This document shows, one piece after another, positions 1 to 6,146 of a DNA stretch of 9,471 bases. The number at the start of each line of letters is the position of its first letter. Positions within the stretch are counted from its first letter, which is position 1. Source of the DNA: JBBPYR01 sp038199755 (GTDB lineage Bacteria > Chloroflexota > Ktedonobacteria > Ktedonobacterales > Ktedonobacteraceae); contig JBBPYR010000302.1 in NCBI GenBank assembly GCA_038199755.1, positions 1 to 9,471 of the forward strand, in the 5' to 3' direction. The position numbers and the translations under genes are program-made. Below the pieces are notes generated by a model. The model saw nothing but the letters and a program-made list of their open reading frames with translations. It did not search any database and had not been told where the DNA came from.

Positions 1-78
1 CAGAGCGCGAAGCGTCGCATTCTCTTCCCGAAGCATCGCATTGTCTTGTTGAAGCTGCTCAATATCGTCTTGCATCAT
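1..78 (-). CDS. Coiled-coil protein, N-terminal fragment cut by the window edge
   Basis: From an ATG ATG pair at 78 the minus strand reads 26 codons to the window edge without a stop. The peptide is rich in Gln, Glu, Asp, Asn and Leu with leucine-type heptads (IEQLQQDN, LREENATLRAL), so it is probably an amphipathic coiled coil. The same frame stays open back to a TAA at 136-138 (REALAKWVPNEYSKD), but holds no ATG there. A well-placed ATG at 142, 12 bases after AGGGAG (155-160), reads MVTTQVE and then needs removal of one G from the GGG run at 120-122 to join this frame. The true start is therefore either 78 or a frameshifted 142. The family is not recognised; the remainder lies left of the window. 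Confidence 0.4.
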   Translation of the reverse strand, partial: MMQDDIEQLQQDNAMLREENATLRAL

Positions 79-203
79 GTCTTTACTGTACTCGTTGGGA
101 ACCCATTTGGCAAGGGCTTCCCTCGACCTGAGTAGTTACCATAAAAATTCATTGCTCCCTTTCTCTTGAATACATGTGAGACGTAAGACCGTAAACAGAA
201 TCT

Positions 204-1508
204 TCAGGCGATGCCAAAGCCGTGTAGCACCATTTCGACCGCAGCCACCACAATCACTGCCAGGAAGATAATGCGCAGTATCTTGTTACTCAAGTGAGCC
301 AGCAAGTGTGTGCCAATCAGTGCACCAATCAGTATCCCCAGTGCAACGGGAGCGGCAATGAGTGGCGGAATATCGCCACGTGAGAAGTAGATGCCCGCAC
401 TGGCTGCCGCTGTTACGCCAATCATAAAATTGCTCGTGGTGGTGGAAACTTTCATGGGTAGCCGCATCGCGACATCGAGTGCCAGCACCTTGAAAGTACC
501 GCTGCCAATACCGAGCAGACCCGAAATGAGGCCAGCGACATACATCATCAACAAGCCAAGCGGCGTGCGCGTCACCTGGTAGGATACTTCGCGATGCAGG
601 TGATGATCGGGATACGACCCGTTGAGGTGCAGCCAGTTCGCCCAGCGATCATTCTTAACCCCTTGAGGCAGTTCCTCACCAATCTTAAAAAGCAGGGGAG
701 CCGAAGATAATAGGAGAATGACGCCAAAAATGATGGCAAGGAGGCTGGGTGCCAGCAGTCCGGCAAGAAGGGCACCGCAAATAGCTCCTAGTGTCGTTCC
801 CACTTCCAGAAACATGCCGACCCGCAGATTCGTCATATGATCTTTGACATAAGCCGCGGCGGCGCCACTGGACGTGGCAATCACCGAGATGATACTAGCT
901 CCAATGGCGAAGTAAATTGGAAATTTGAAAACCAATGTTAACAGCGGTACGATCAGCACTCCCCCGCCAAGCCCAACGAGCGAACCTAACAAACCAGCGA
1001 GAATAGAGCTTACAAAGATCAGCACAGGAAAAACCCAGGAGTATTCACCGTGCTGAAATTGTTGGTGTTGTCCCACGACAGCAACGGCACCAACGTAGAA
1101 GATACTGAACAGGAGAATCAGGAGCACCAGCGTGGTGATCACCACAAAATGTCTATCACGTTCAACTGCGAAGGCAAGAATAGAGACGGCTACCCGTACC
1201 ACTGGTGTGGCAATCAGCAACAACAGTCCTAGCGTGATCACCGCCTGTGGGCGTAGGATCAGTAATCCTGCCCACACCTCTCCAAAAGTGTGGGGAAACT
1301 CCAAGAGCTTCTGTGGTGCAAACTTATCCTGCTGAAAGGCCATCAGGAATAACCCAAGGAGAATAACCAATGCGCTAAGTATGACACCTCCTTGTAGGAT
1401 CCACCCAATCATAGCGGATGTTCCATTCTCCTGGACAGCAACTGTTTCCTGGGAGGAAAGGTGTTCCTGCTGGGCAACCTGCCCGTTTGTAGAAGGTTTT
1501 GACTGCAT
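204..1508 (-). CDS. DUF1634-TauE/SafE fusion, sulfite-exporter-type membrane protein
   Basis: This 434-residue integral membrane protein fuses two domains. Residues about 33-146 hold three hydrophobic segments separated by a loop containing LRPQAVITLGLLLLIATP, the DUF1634 pattern. Residues about 158-434 are a TauE/SafE (COG0730) permease with two repeats, the first marked by GSLVGLGGGVLIVP (about 176-188) and the second by GLLGIGSGTFKV (about 330-341) and STTTSNF (about 355-361). A hydrophilic linker containing WANWLHLNGSYPDHHLHREV separates the repeats. TauE/SafE proteins export sulfite, organosulfonates or other small anions; the substrate here is unknown. DUF1634 genes usually sit beside such permeases as separate genes, so this is a fusion. 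The ATG at 1508 is preferred because AGGAG (1517-1521) lies 8 bases upstream; an in-frame ATG at 1544 has a poorer site directly abutting it. The gene appears monocistronic. Confidence 0.9.
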   Translation of the reverse strand: MQSKPSTNGQVAQQEHLSSQETVAVQENGTSAMIGWILQGGVILSALVILLGLFLMAFQQDKFAPQKLLEFPHTFGEVWAGLLILRPQAVITLGLLLLIATPVVRVAVSILAFAVERDRHFVVITTLVLLILLFSIFYVGAVAVVGQHQQFQHGEYSWVFPVLIFVSSILAGLLGSLVGLGGGVLIVPLLTLVFKFPIYFAIGASIISVIATSSGAAAAYVKDHMTNLRVGMFLEVGTTLGAICGALLAGLLAPSLLAIIFGVILLLSSAPLLFKIGEELPQGVKNDRWANWLHLNGSYPDHHLHREVSYQVTRTPLGLLMMYVAGLISGLLGIGSGTFKVLALDVAMRLPMKVSTTTSNFMIGVTAAASAGIYFSRGDIPPLIAAPVALGILIGALIGTHLLAHLSNKILRIIFLAVIVVAAVEMVLHGFGIA

Positions 1509-1557
1509 ATTCTCTACTCCTAAGCTCTTCTTTGAAAACGGCATCTCTCTTGTAATA

Positions 1558-1587
1558 AGTGTAGTTCATTTTCTGATATTACTCCAA
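1558..1587 (-). promoter_or_regulatory. Candidate promoter of the DUF1634-TauE gene
   Basis: Reading the minus strand, TTGGAG (1582-1587) and TACACT (1558-1563) are separated by 18 bases in an AT-rich stretch about 50 bases upstream of the chosen start. Both hexamers are imperfect sigma-70-type matches (4-5 of 6). It is a plausible promoter, but AT-rich DNA gives such matches by chance. Confidence 0.3.
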
Positions 1588-1730
1588 TATATGATTTTCA
1601 TTATTGTCATAACGATAAAGAATAAATTAGTGAAACTATGATAAGCTCATACACAGTTCCCACTTTACAAAGGGAGAGGTTACGAGTATCATGAACAGCA
1701 GCATATCATGGTAGAGGGGAAAACGCGTAG

Positions 1731-2387
1731 ATGGCTATCTATGCGACAACAAAACGGCAGCATATTCAGAACTACCTTCAATCATTCAATTTCAAAGACC
1801 TTTTAAAGAACTGTTGGGATGGGATACCCTCAAAGAAGCTACTATTCCGATCACCTGCAATCATCAGACTTATATGTTGCGCCCACTGGCTCAAAAAGGG
1901 CTGGTGAAAGTCTATCTCTGTGGCCCCGATGCTCATAGAAATATCCCCAGCGATCCGACCTTGCGCCAAATCGAGAGCGAGTTGACGAAACACGCGTATT
2001 AACACATCATTATCTACATCGATGGCGAAAACCCGGCAGGGATGGCAGTGGGTCAAGCGTGGACAGGGCAAATCTCAGCAGTGCCTCAATCGCTACTATC
2101 ACGGGCAATCAGGAGAAGCGCTGGCACAGAAGTTAGAATATTTGGAAGTCACGATTGAAGAGGAAGAGCGTGCGCATCATGCAGAAATGACTGGGCGCAC
2201 AGAGAAAGCCTTTGATGTCGAGCGCATCACGAAACGCTTCTATGAACGTTTCAAACTCGAACATGCTGCCTTCCTGCGCTGCATTGAGGGGATTCCCTCA
2301 CAGGCCGATTGCGAGTGGTATGCCTCGCTGATGCTCAACCGTTTGATGTTTGTCTATTTCATTCAACGCAAGGGGTTCCTCGATTCG
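1731..2387 (+). pseudogene. Decayed N-terminal remnant of an Eco57I/MmeI-like type IIG restriction-modification enzyme
   Basis: Stitched over three frames, this region reads as the N-terminal end of a large restriction endonuclease-methyltransferase. Frame one (ATG 1731, GAGGGG 11 bases upstream) gives MAIYATTKRQHIQNYLQSFNFKDL. It must lose one base of register at 1802-1808 to continue as KELLGWDTLKEATIPI. That frame runs to an in-frame TAA (2000-2002), where the context HAY-stop-HIIIYIDGE suggests a former GAA codon. A second shift in the AAAA run near 2026 restores WQWVKRGQGK through FDVERITKRFYERFKLEH and YASLMLNRLMFVYFIQRKGFLD. Similarity ends about 2384, where sequence antisense to the tetR gene begins. 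Full-length relatives have roughly 1000 or more residues, so the methyltransferase core and target-recognition part are absent. The junction beside tetR suggests deletion or insertion. Family assignment rests on recalled motifs. Confidence 0.8.
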
Positions 2388-2426
2388 AAAGCGCCTGCTA
2401 CCCTGGATGGTGCCGCGCGCAAGCGA

Positions 2427-3017
2427 TCATTGCCAGGTGCTCGCTTCCTTGAAGAGTGCAGAGGCAAGCAGGGAGCAGCGCGTGGCGATCTCTTTGGGCG
2501 TATAGGGTTTTCCCTGCTCAAGCCACCAGGTGATGGCTTGCACAAAGAGCGTGGACACCAGGTCTGGTACCAACTCATCGGAGAAGGTGTGGACGGGATG
2601 CTCGCTCGCGTTCGGTCCGTGAGGAAGGTGCCCACGCTCCTTGACCAGACCAGAAAGATCCGCACGCATCTTCCTCACAAACCAGGGGCTTCCCGAACTT
2701 CCAAGCAGTGCTCGATAGAGCCGTTCGTATGTCGCGATATGTTCGAAGAACTTCACCCAGATCTCCGCAGGATGTTCATTCCCCATATCTCCGACCGCGT
2801 TGAGCAAGGCACCCATGGCTTCCTCAAATATCTGCTCTACCAAGTCGTATTTATCCTGATAATGGCGATAGAATGCGGCCCGGCTCACTAGCGCGCGCTC
2901 GGTCAATTCGCCGATGGTGAGTGCCTCGAAACCTCGCTCCTCGATCAACTCAATTAACGCCTCCCGCAGCAGTTTCTGCGTGCGCCTCACGCGTACATTG
3001 CTCACTGACTGAGTCAT
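2427..3017 (-). CDS. TetR/AcrR-family transcriptional repressor
   Basis: This 196-residue protein has a typical TetR N-terminus. A helix covers about residues 9-28 (RVRRTQKLLREALIELIEE), then a helix-turn-helix at 33-53 (LTIGELTERALVSRAAFYRHY) followed by DKYDLVEQIFEE. Residues 60-196 form the variable all-helical ligand-binding and dimerisation domain, so the inducer cannot be read from sequence. The ATG at 3017 has AAGGAG (3024-3029) 6 bases upstream. The gene diverges from a methyltransferase gene at 3255, and two related inverted repeats lie in the shared intergenic region, one overlapping this gene's predicted promoter. Such an arrangement usually means autorepression plus control of the divergent gene. 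The 3' end lies close to the broken end of the restriction-enzyme remnant. Confidence 0.92.
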   Translation of the reverse strand: MTQSVSNVRVRRTQKLLREALIELIEERGFEALTIGELTERALVSRAAFYRHYQDKYDLVEQIFEEAMGALLNAVGDMGNEHPAEIWVKFFEHIATYERLYRALLGSSGSPWFVRKMRADLSGLVKERGHLPHGPNASEHPVHTFSDELVPDLVSTLFVQAITWWLEQGKPYTPKEIATRCSLLASALFKEASTWQ

Positions 3018-3028
3018 TTTGCGCTCCT

Positions 3029-3044
3029 TGTCTCATCTGAGACA
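3029..3044. promoter_or_regulatory. Perfect inverted repeat abutting the tetR ribosome site, candidate operator
   Basis: TGTCTCATCTGAGACA has two perfect 7-base arms around a 2-base centre and lies directly against the AAGGAG of the tetR gene. The symmetry, length and position suit a TetR-dimer operator. Its arms recur in the second repeat at 3115-3133. As RNA it could form only a very tight hairpin because of the 2-base centre, so a DNA operator is the better reading. Confidence 0.6.
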
Positions 3045-3062
3045 GAATCTGCTGATTGATCC

Positions 3063-3091
3063 TTGACTCTGTGTGCTCGTCCAACTACACT
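3063..3091 (+). promoter_or_regulatory. Candidate sigma-70 promoter for the divergent methyltransferase gene
   Basis: TTGACT (3063-3068) and TACACT (3086-3091) are spaced by exactly 17 bases on the plus strand, between the two inverted repeats. A start near 3098 would put the repeat at 3115-3133 just downstream of initiation, a position where a bound repressor could block elongation. The match is by eye. Confidence 0.45.
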
Positions 3092-3114
3092 AAGAACGAG
3101 ATGTGAGTGTCCAT

Positions 3115-3133
3115 TTGAGATAGTATGTCTCAA
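3115..3133. promoter_or_regulatory. Near-perfect inverted repeat over the tetR promoter, candidate operator
   Basis: TTGAGATAGTATGTCTCAA has 8-base arms with one mismatch around a 3-base centre. Its TGTCTCA half-site is identical to the arm of the repeat at 3029-3044. It overlaps the -10 element (3122-3127) and spacer of the predicted tetR promoter, as expected for autorepression. A further TGAGTGT half-site-like sequence lies just upstream at about 3103-3109. Confidence 0.55.
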
Positions 3134-3150
3134 CCTGGTCGATCTGTCAA
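3122..3150 (-). promoter_or_regulatory. Candidate tetR promoter overlapped by an operator
   Basis: On the minus strand a consensus TTGACA (3145-3150) is followed after 17 bases by CATACT (3122-3127). Transcription would begin near 3115 and give a leader of about 100 bases that carries the second inverted repeat (3029-3044) beside the ribosome site. The inverted repeat at 3115-3133 covers the -10 element. Confidence 0.45.
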
Positions 3151-3254
3151 CAGAGCAATCTGAACCATGTATGAGGCTTCAAGCCACACCACACACAGCA
3201 TGCGTCAACACACCCTCTGACAAAAGAGAGTGGTTCTCTGAAAGGAGCACGATT

Positions 3255-3944
3255 ATGCATTCGTTCGCACGGCACCGCCACGGCGAGGCGTCCAAGGCGT
3301 CGGCCAAAGAGACAAAAGGGCTGATCGGCAGTGGGGGCCGGAGCTACGATCTGATGGAATGGTTCATCGATACCTTCGTGTTCCGTGGCCAGGTGCGAGG
3401 GATCAGGCAGAGAACCGTCACCCTGGCCCGCATGCAACCTGGAGATGCAGTGCTGGATGTGGGCTGCGGCACGGGAACGCTGGCAATGGAAGTGGCCCGT
3501 AGCGTTGGCCGTGCGGGCCGCGTCGCGGGCATTGACCCGGGGACACAGCAGATCGCCCGTGCCCGCGCGAAAGCGGCTCGGCGCCATGTGCCTATCGATT
3601 TCCAGATCGGGGTGATCGAGCAGCTCCCCTTCTCCGATCAGACGTTCGACGTGGTGCTGTCTACCATCATGATGCATCATTTGCCGAATAGCCTCAAGCG
3701 TCAGGGACTCGCTGAAATCGTCCGCGTACTCAAACCAGGGGGGCGGCTGGTCATTGCCGATTTCACGCCCAAGAAGGAACGTCAGGGCCAAGCAGCACGA
3801 TTTCACGCCGGGGGGAGCAGCATGCAAGATCTGGCCGTCCTGGTCAAGGACGCCGGTTTCGAAGATGGGGAAACGGAGGAGATACGACCTCCACGATTCT
3901 CTGCTTTCCCAGGAGCAGGCATCGTCCATGCCCACAAAAGCTAA
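3255..3944 (+). CDS. Class I SAM-dependent methyltransferase, divergent from tetR
   Basis: This 229-residue protein has the Rossmann-type methyltransferase fold. The SAM-binding motif I is VLDVGCGTG (about 66-74), the acidic residue after strand two is in AGIDPG (Asp about 94), and motif IV/post-IV is LPFSDQTFDVVLS followed by TIMMHHLP. LKPGGRLVIADF marks the strand-five region. This resembles the Methyltransf_11/25 group and UbiE-like enzymes; the acceptor substrate cannot be deduced. The ATG at 3255 is chosen because AAAGGAG (3241-3247) lies 7 bases upstream. The same frame is open back to 3063, but that extension covers the promoter and operator region and has no family-like sequence. The TAA stop lies at the base of a 31-bp hairpin. 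Control by the neighbouring TetR protein is likely from the shared operators. Confidence 0.9.
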   Translation: MHSFARHRHGEASKASAKETKGLIGSGGRSYDLMEWFIDTFVFRGQVRGIRQRTVTLARMQPGDAVLDVGCGTGTLAMEVARSVGRAGRVAGIDPGTQQIARARAKAARRHVPIDFQIGVIEQLPFSDQTFDVVLSTIMMHHLPNSLKRQGLAEIVRVLKPGGRLVIADFTPKKERQGQAARFHAGGSSMQDLAVLVKDAGFEDGETEEIRPPRFSAFPGAGIVHAHKS

Positions 3945-4012
3945 GCGAGACTGTATCCAGATCAGGCGGCAAACGCTTGCATTTGCCGCCTGATCTGGAT
4001 ACAGTCTCGCTT
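3943..4012. terminator. Perfect 31-bp stem-loop between convergent genes
   Basis: Bases 3943-3973 and 3982-4012 are exact reverse complements, 31 pairs with no mismatch, around the 8-base loop CGCTTGCA. The stem starts inside the methyltransferase stop codon. Downstream on the plus strand is CTCTTCTTCG, pyrimidine-rich but not a clean U-run; on the minus strand the hairpin is followed by AGCTTTTGTG. Its place between convergent genes suits a bidirectional terminator, but the stem is much longer than typical intrinsic terminators. A dispersed palindromic element or an RNase III target are alternatives. Confidence 0.55.
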
Positions 4013-4158
4013 CTCTTCTTCGTCAACTCTGCATAGAGTGCTCTGTGGATAGCTTGCAACAGAAGCAGAACTGTACTCTGTCAGGTCGAGCGGTGGTTCC
4101 TCTCGTGCTGTAACTCATAGCACGTGGCGATGCTCCAACCTGCTGTCGTACCCCATCG

Positions 4159-5088
4159 CTAAACCAAGCCGTGCCATCCCCATCGTCCACCGGGTAGCCA
4201 CTTTCTGAGTGCTGTTGCCGCTTCCCAGCGTGTGCGAATGCTGGCAACCAGGTCCTCGGGAAGCGATCCGGCATCGAGGAGCGCGACATTCCTTTGCATG
4301 TGGTCGGGGCGAGAGGTTCCAACAAGCGCGACACTTACCCCGGGAACGCTGAGCGTGAAACGCAAGGCGGTACTAGCCACCTCATCGAGGTTGCCGCGCA
4401 AGAACTCATAACGAAGCACCGTGAGCCGCTGCCAATAGGCGGCTTGCACTTCGTCGGTTGGCTTCTGCTGCATTTTCCACGCCGCGCCAGCGACGGATCG
4501 CTTCGCAATCACTCCCATGTGTCTCGCCCTGGCTGCCGGTATCGTCAGGTCAATGGCTTCCTGATCGGCAATGTTCACCGAGGTTTGCAACACATCAAAG
4601 GCCCCACAGTGAACCGCGTACAGAGCCGCACGTCGGTCACCGCTATAGCCGATGTAGCGAGCTTTTCCCGCGTCGCGTGCTCGCTGCAACACCGCAATGA
4701 CCTCTCCGTCCCGCAGCAACTGCTCTGAACAACTGTGCAACTGGACGAGATCGAGATAGTCGGTTTTGAGCCGTCGCAAGCTCCGTTCGATGCTCTGCTC
4801 GAGCAACTGTGGATGCCAGTCCGGCAAGTCGATGCCGGAACCAATCGCATGGCCGCACTTGGTGAAGAGGTAGTACTCCTGACGACGGTGGCTCACCGCT
4901 TGCCCAATGCTCTCTTCGCTCTGCCCGTAGCATTCTGCCGTATCGAGCACGTTTACTCCCAGGTCGAGTGCGAGTTCAATCACGCGGCTGACATCGTTGG
5001 TGCCGGAGCCACTCAGTTGCAGTGAGCCGAATCCGAGCCCAAGCACGCTCACGTTCATATCGGTTTTGCCGAGGCGACGCTTTTCCAT
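4159..5088 (-). CDS. Aldo/keto reductase
   Basis: This 309-residue protein matches the aldo/keto reductase family, NADPH-dependent cytosolic (beta/alpha)8 enzymes that reduce aldehydes or ketones. The opening MEKRRLGKTDMNVSVLGLGFG is typical. Counting from the ATG, the catalytic tetrad is visible: Asp49 and Tyr54 in LDTAECYGQSEE, Lys77 in FTKCGH and His118 in LVQLHS. Near the C-terminus VPGVSVALVGTSRPDHMQRNV resembles the NADPH 2'-phosphate-binding region. The substrate is unknown. The ATG at 5088 shares its A with the TGA of the upstream CoxG-like gene (TGATG), indicating translational coupling; a GTG at 5091 would add one residue. It is the last gene of a four-gene minus-strand cluster. Confidence 0.93.
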   Translation of the reverse strand: MEKRRLGKTDMNVSVLGLGFGSLQLSGSGTNDVSRVIELALDLGVNVLDTAECYGQSEESIGQAVSHRRQEYYLFTKCGHAIGSGIDLPDWHPQLLEQSIERSLRRLKTDYLDLVQLHSCSEQLLRDGEVIAVLQRARDAGKARYIGYSGDRRAALYAVHCGAFDVLQTSVNIADQEAIDLTIPAARARHMGVIAKRSVAGAAWKMQQKPTDEVQAAYWQRLTVLRYEFLRGNLDEVASTALRFTLSVPGVSVALVGTSRPDHMQRNVALLDAGSLPEDLVASIRTRWEAATALRKWLPGGRWGWHGLV

Positions 5089-5543
5089 CACCTACCCAGC
5101 TGCCCGATGAGAGAGGTGTTCAGGTTTTTGAAGAACGTCTTGAGGGAATGCTTCGCGATCCCCTGAAAAAGAGGGTTGCTGGCAGCCGCAACCGGACCTT
5201 CAAGCTCGGCAGTAGTATCGTAGGCCAGCAAGGTCCCGTCTCCTTCCTCCGTGAGCAGAATCAGTGTCAGCGTCTCAATTTTTCCGCCAATACGGCCATT
5301 GCGTCCGGCCTGAACAATCAGTTTGTTAGGGGTGCTCTTCTCGAGGACATTGACGGTAATATCGTAGGGCCCCTCCAGTCCAGGAACAGGAGTCTCAATG
5401 CGCACCTTCATATGGCCGTGTTCGGCAGAGTACCAGGCGTCCGTACAGCCCGGTATGCATTTCTGTAAGCGTGCTGGGTCAAGCAGTGCTGCAAAGACTT
5501 TTTCGGGTGATAGTTGGAATTTGTACGAGCCGTTGAATTTCAT
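5088..5543 (-). CDS. CoxG-type SRPBCC (START-fold) protein
   Basis: This 151-residue protein begins MKFNGSYKFQLSPEKVFAAL and continues DPARLQKCIPGC, the diagnostic N-terminal pattern of the CoxG family (carbon monoxide dehydrogenase subunit G), which adopts the SRPBCC helix-grip fold with a hydrophobic pocket. CoxG proteins accompany molybdenum CO dehydrogenase and related hydroxylases, where they help in enzyme assembly or membrane recruitment. Many other family members have no assigned role. No CO dehydrogenase subunits occur in this window, so coxG is not assigned as a symbol. The start at 5543 has AAGGA 7 bases upstream; the 20 extra residues back to 5603 are Lys-rich and unlike the family. 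It lies 78 bases after MOSC protein 1 and overlaps the aldo/keto reductase gene by one base. Confidence 0.85.
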   Translation of the reverse strand: MKFNGSYKFQLSPEKVFAALLDPARLQKCIPGCTDAWYSAEHGHMKVRIETPVPGLEGPYDITVNVLEKSTPNKLIVQAGRNGRIGGKIETLTLILLTEEGDGTLLAYDTTAELEGPVAAASNPLFQGIAKHSLKTFFKNLNTSLIGQLGR

Positions 5544-5621
5544 AACGAGTTCCTTCTTCCATTTTCCTCTCTTTATCTTCTTCTGGCAGCTAGTGTCGCC
5601 CACACAAGATAAGGAAACAGG

Positions 5622-6131
5622 CTAAGTATACACCTCTTCTATCAGATCACCAACTCGAATCGCTCCGCCACTCAGAATCCGCGCCCCCAGGCCCCCTCGG
5701 TGGATGAGGCTGATCATCAAGCGGTGATTCGTCACCTCCGCCAGGTGGATGCAGGGTTCGCGGAGTGCGATTCCGTAGAGCGTGACCGCTCCAATGCGAA
5801 ACGTTCGATGCACCAAGTGGTTGAGGGCCATCCCTTGTGTCACAATATTGCGGCGCGGCACCTCTACCCCCACTTCGAACTTCTTTTCGCGCCGAATCGC
5901 CTCGATGGTTTCGTTCTCGATGAGGGTGACCTCGTAACTCGGCTCATCCTCATCCCCAGCCGAATGTGTCCCACACCGGGAATAGTAACGGTCCCCCTCA
6001 ATGCCACGCCCTTCGACCAATAGTGCTTCGCTGATCGAAATCATGGGCGCACCCGACTCACTGGCAATATAGAGCGCACCAACGCGTCCGCTCCACGAAA
6101 GTGTTTCTTGCGTGTCTATATGCTTGCTCAA
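5622..6131 (-). CDS. MOSC-domain protein, copy 1
   Basis: This 169-residue protein is essentially one MOSC domain, the beta-barrel of the molybdenum cofactor sulfurase C-terminus, thought to handle sulfur through a conserved cysteine. Visible marks are GIEGDRYY (43-50), EVTLIENETI (67-76), PRRNIVTQGMALNHLV (92-107) and the Cys127 motif LREPCIHL, ending in HRGGLGARILSGGAIRVGD. It is a clear paralogue of the next gene upstream, but has Arg where that copy has a second cysteine (LCQPC). The only in-frame start near the domain is a TTG at 6131, with GAGAG about 7 bases upstream; no ATG precedes the domain. It follows copy 2 after 15 bases, so the two are probably cotranscribed. The partner enzyme is unknown. 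Confidence 0.85.
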   Translation of the reverse strand: MSKHIDTQETLSWSGRVGALYIASESGAPMISISEALLVEGRGIEGDRYYSRCGTHSAGDEDEPSYEVTLIENETIEAIRREKKFEVGVEVPRRNIVTQGMALNHLVHRTFRIGAVTLYGIALREPCIHLAEVTNHRLMISLIHRGGLGARILSGGAIRVGDLIEEVYT

Positions 6132-6146
6132 TCCAAAGCTCTCTTT

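Noticed and set aside
1591..1610. Fur-box-like sequence TGATTTTCATTATTG with ATGA/TCAT flanks upstream of the exporter
   Set aside because: It matches only about 10 of 14 informative positions in AT-rich DNA, too weak to call an iron-regulated operator.
2388..2891. Continuation of the plus-strand frame past the restriction-enzyme remnant
   Set aside because: From about 2390 the frame only reads the complement of the TetR coding sequence; the family similarity stops at GFLD.
3063..3254. N-terminal extension of methyltransferase 1 to 3063
   Set aside because: It covers the promoter and operators, has unlikely composition, and a strong ribosome site precedes the ATG at 3255.
3147..3935. Long minus-strand open frame opposite methyltransferase 1
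   Set aside because: It is antisense to a gene with clear SAM motifs and a good ribosome site; its translation is Cys/His/Arg-rich with no family-like pattern.
4104..4124. CGTGCT-9-AGCACG inverted repeat downstream of the aldo/keto reductase
   Set aside because: A 6-bp stem with a 9-base loop and no U-run; too weak to call a terminator.
4294..4728. Plus-strand frames opposite the aldo/keto reductase
   Set aside because: They are shadows of a gene that shows the full catalytic tetrad.
5088..5543. Calling the SRPBCC gene a genuine CO dehydrogenase subunit gene
   Set aside because: No coxS, coxM, coxL, coxD or coxE homologues are in the window; CoxG-like proteins occur widely without CO dehydrogenase.
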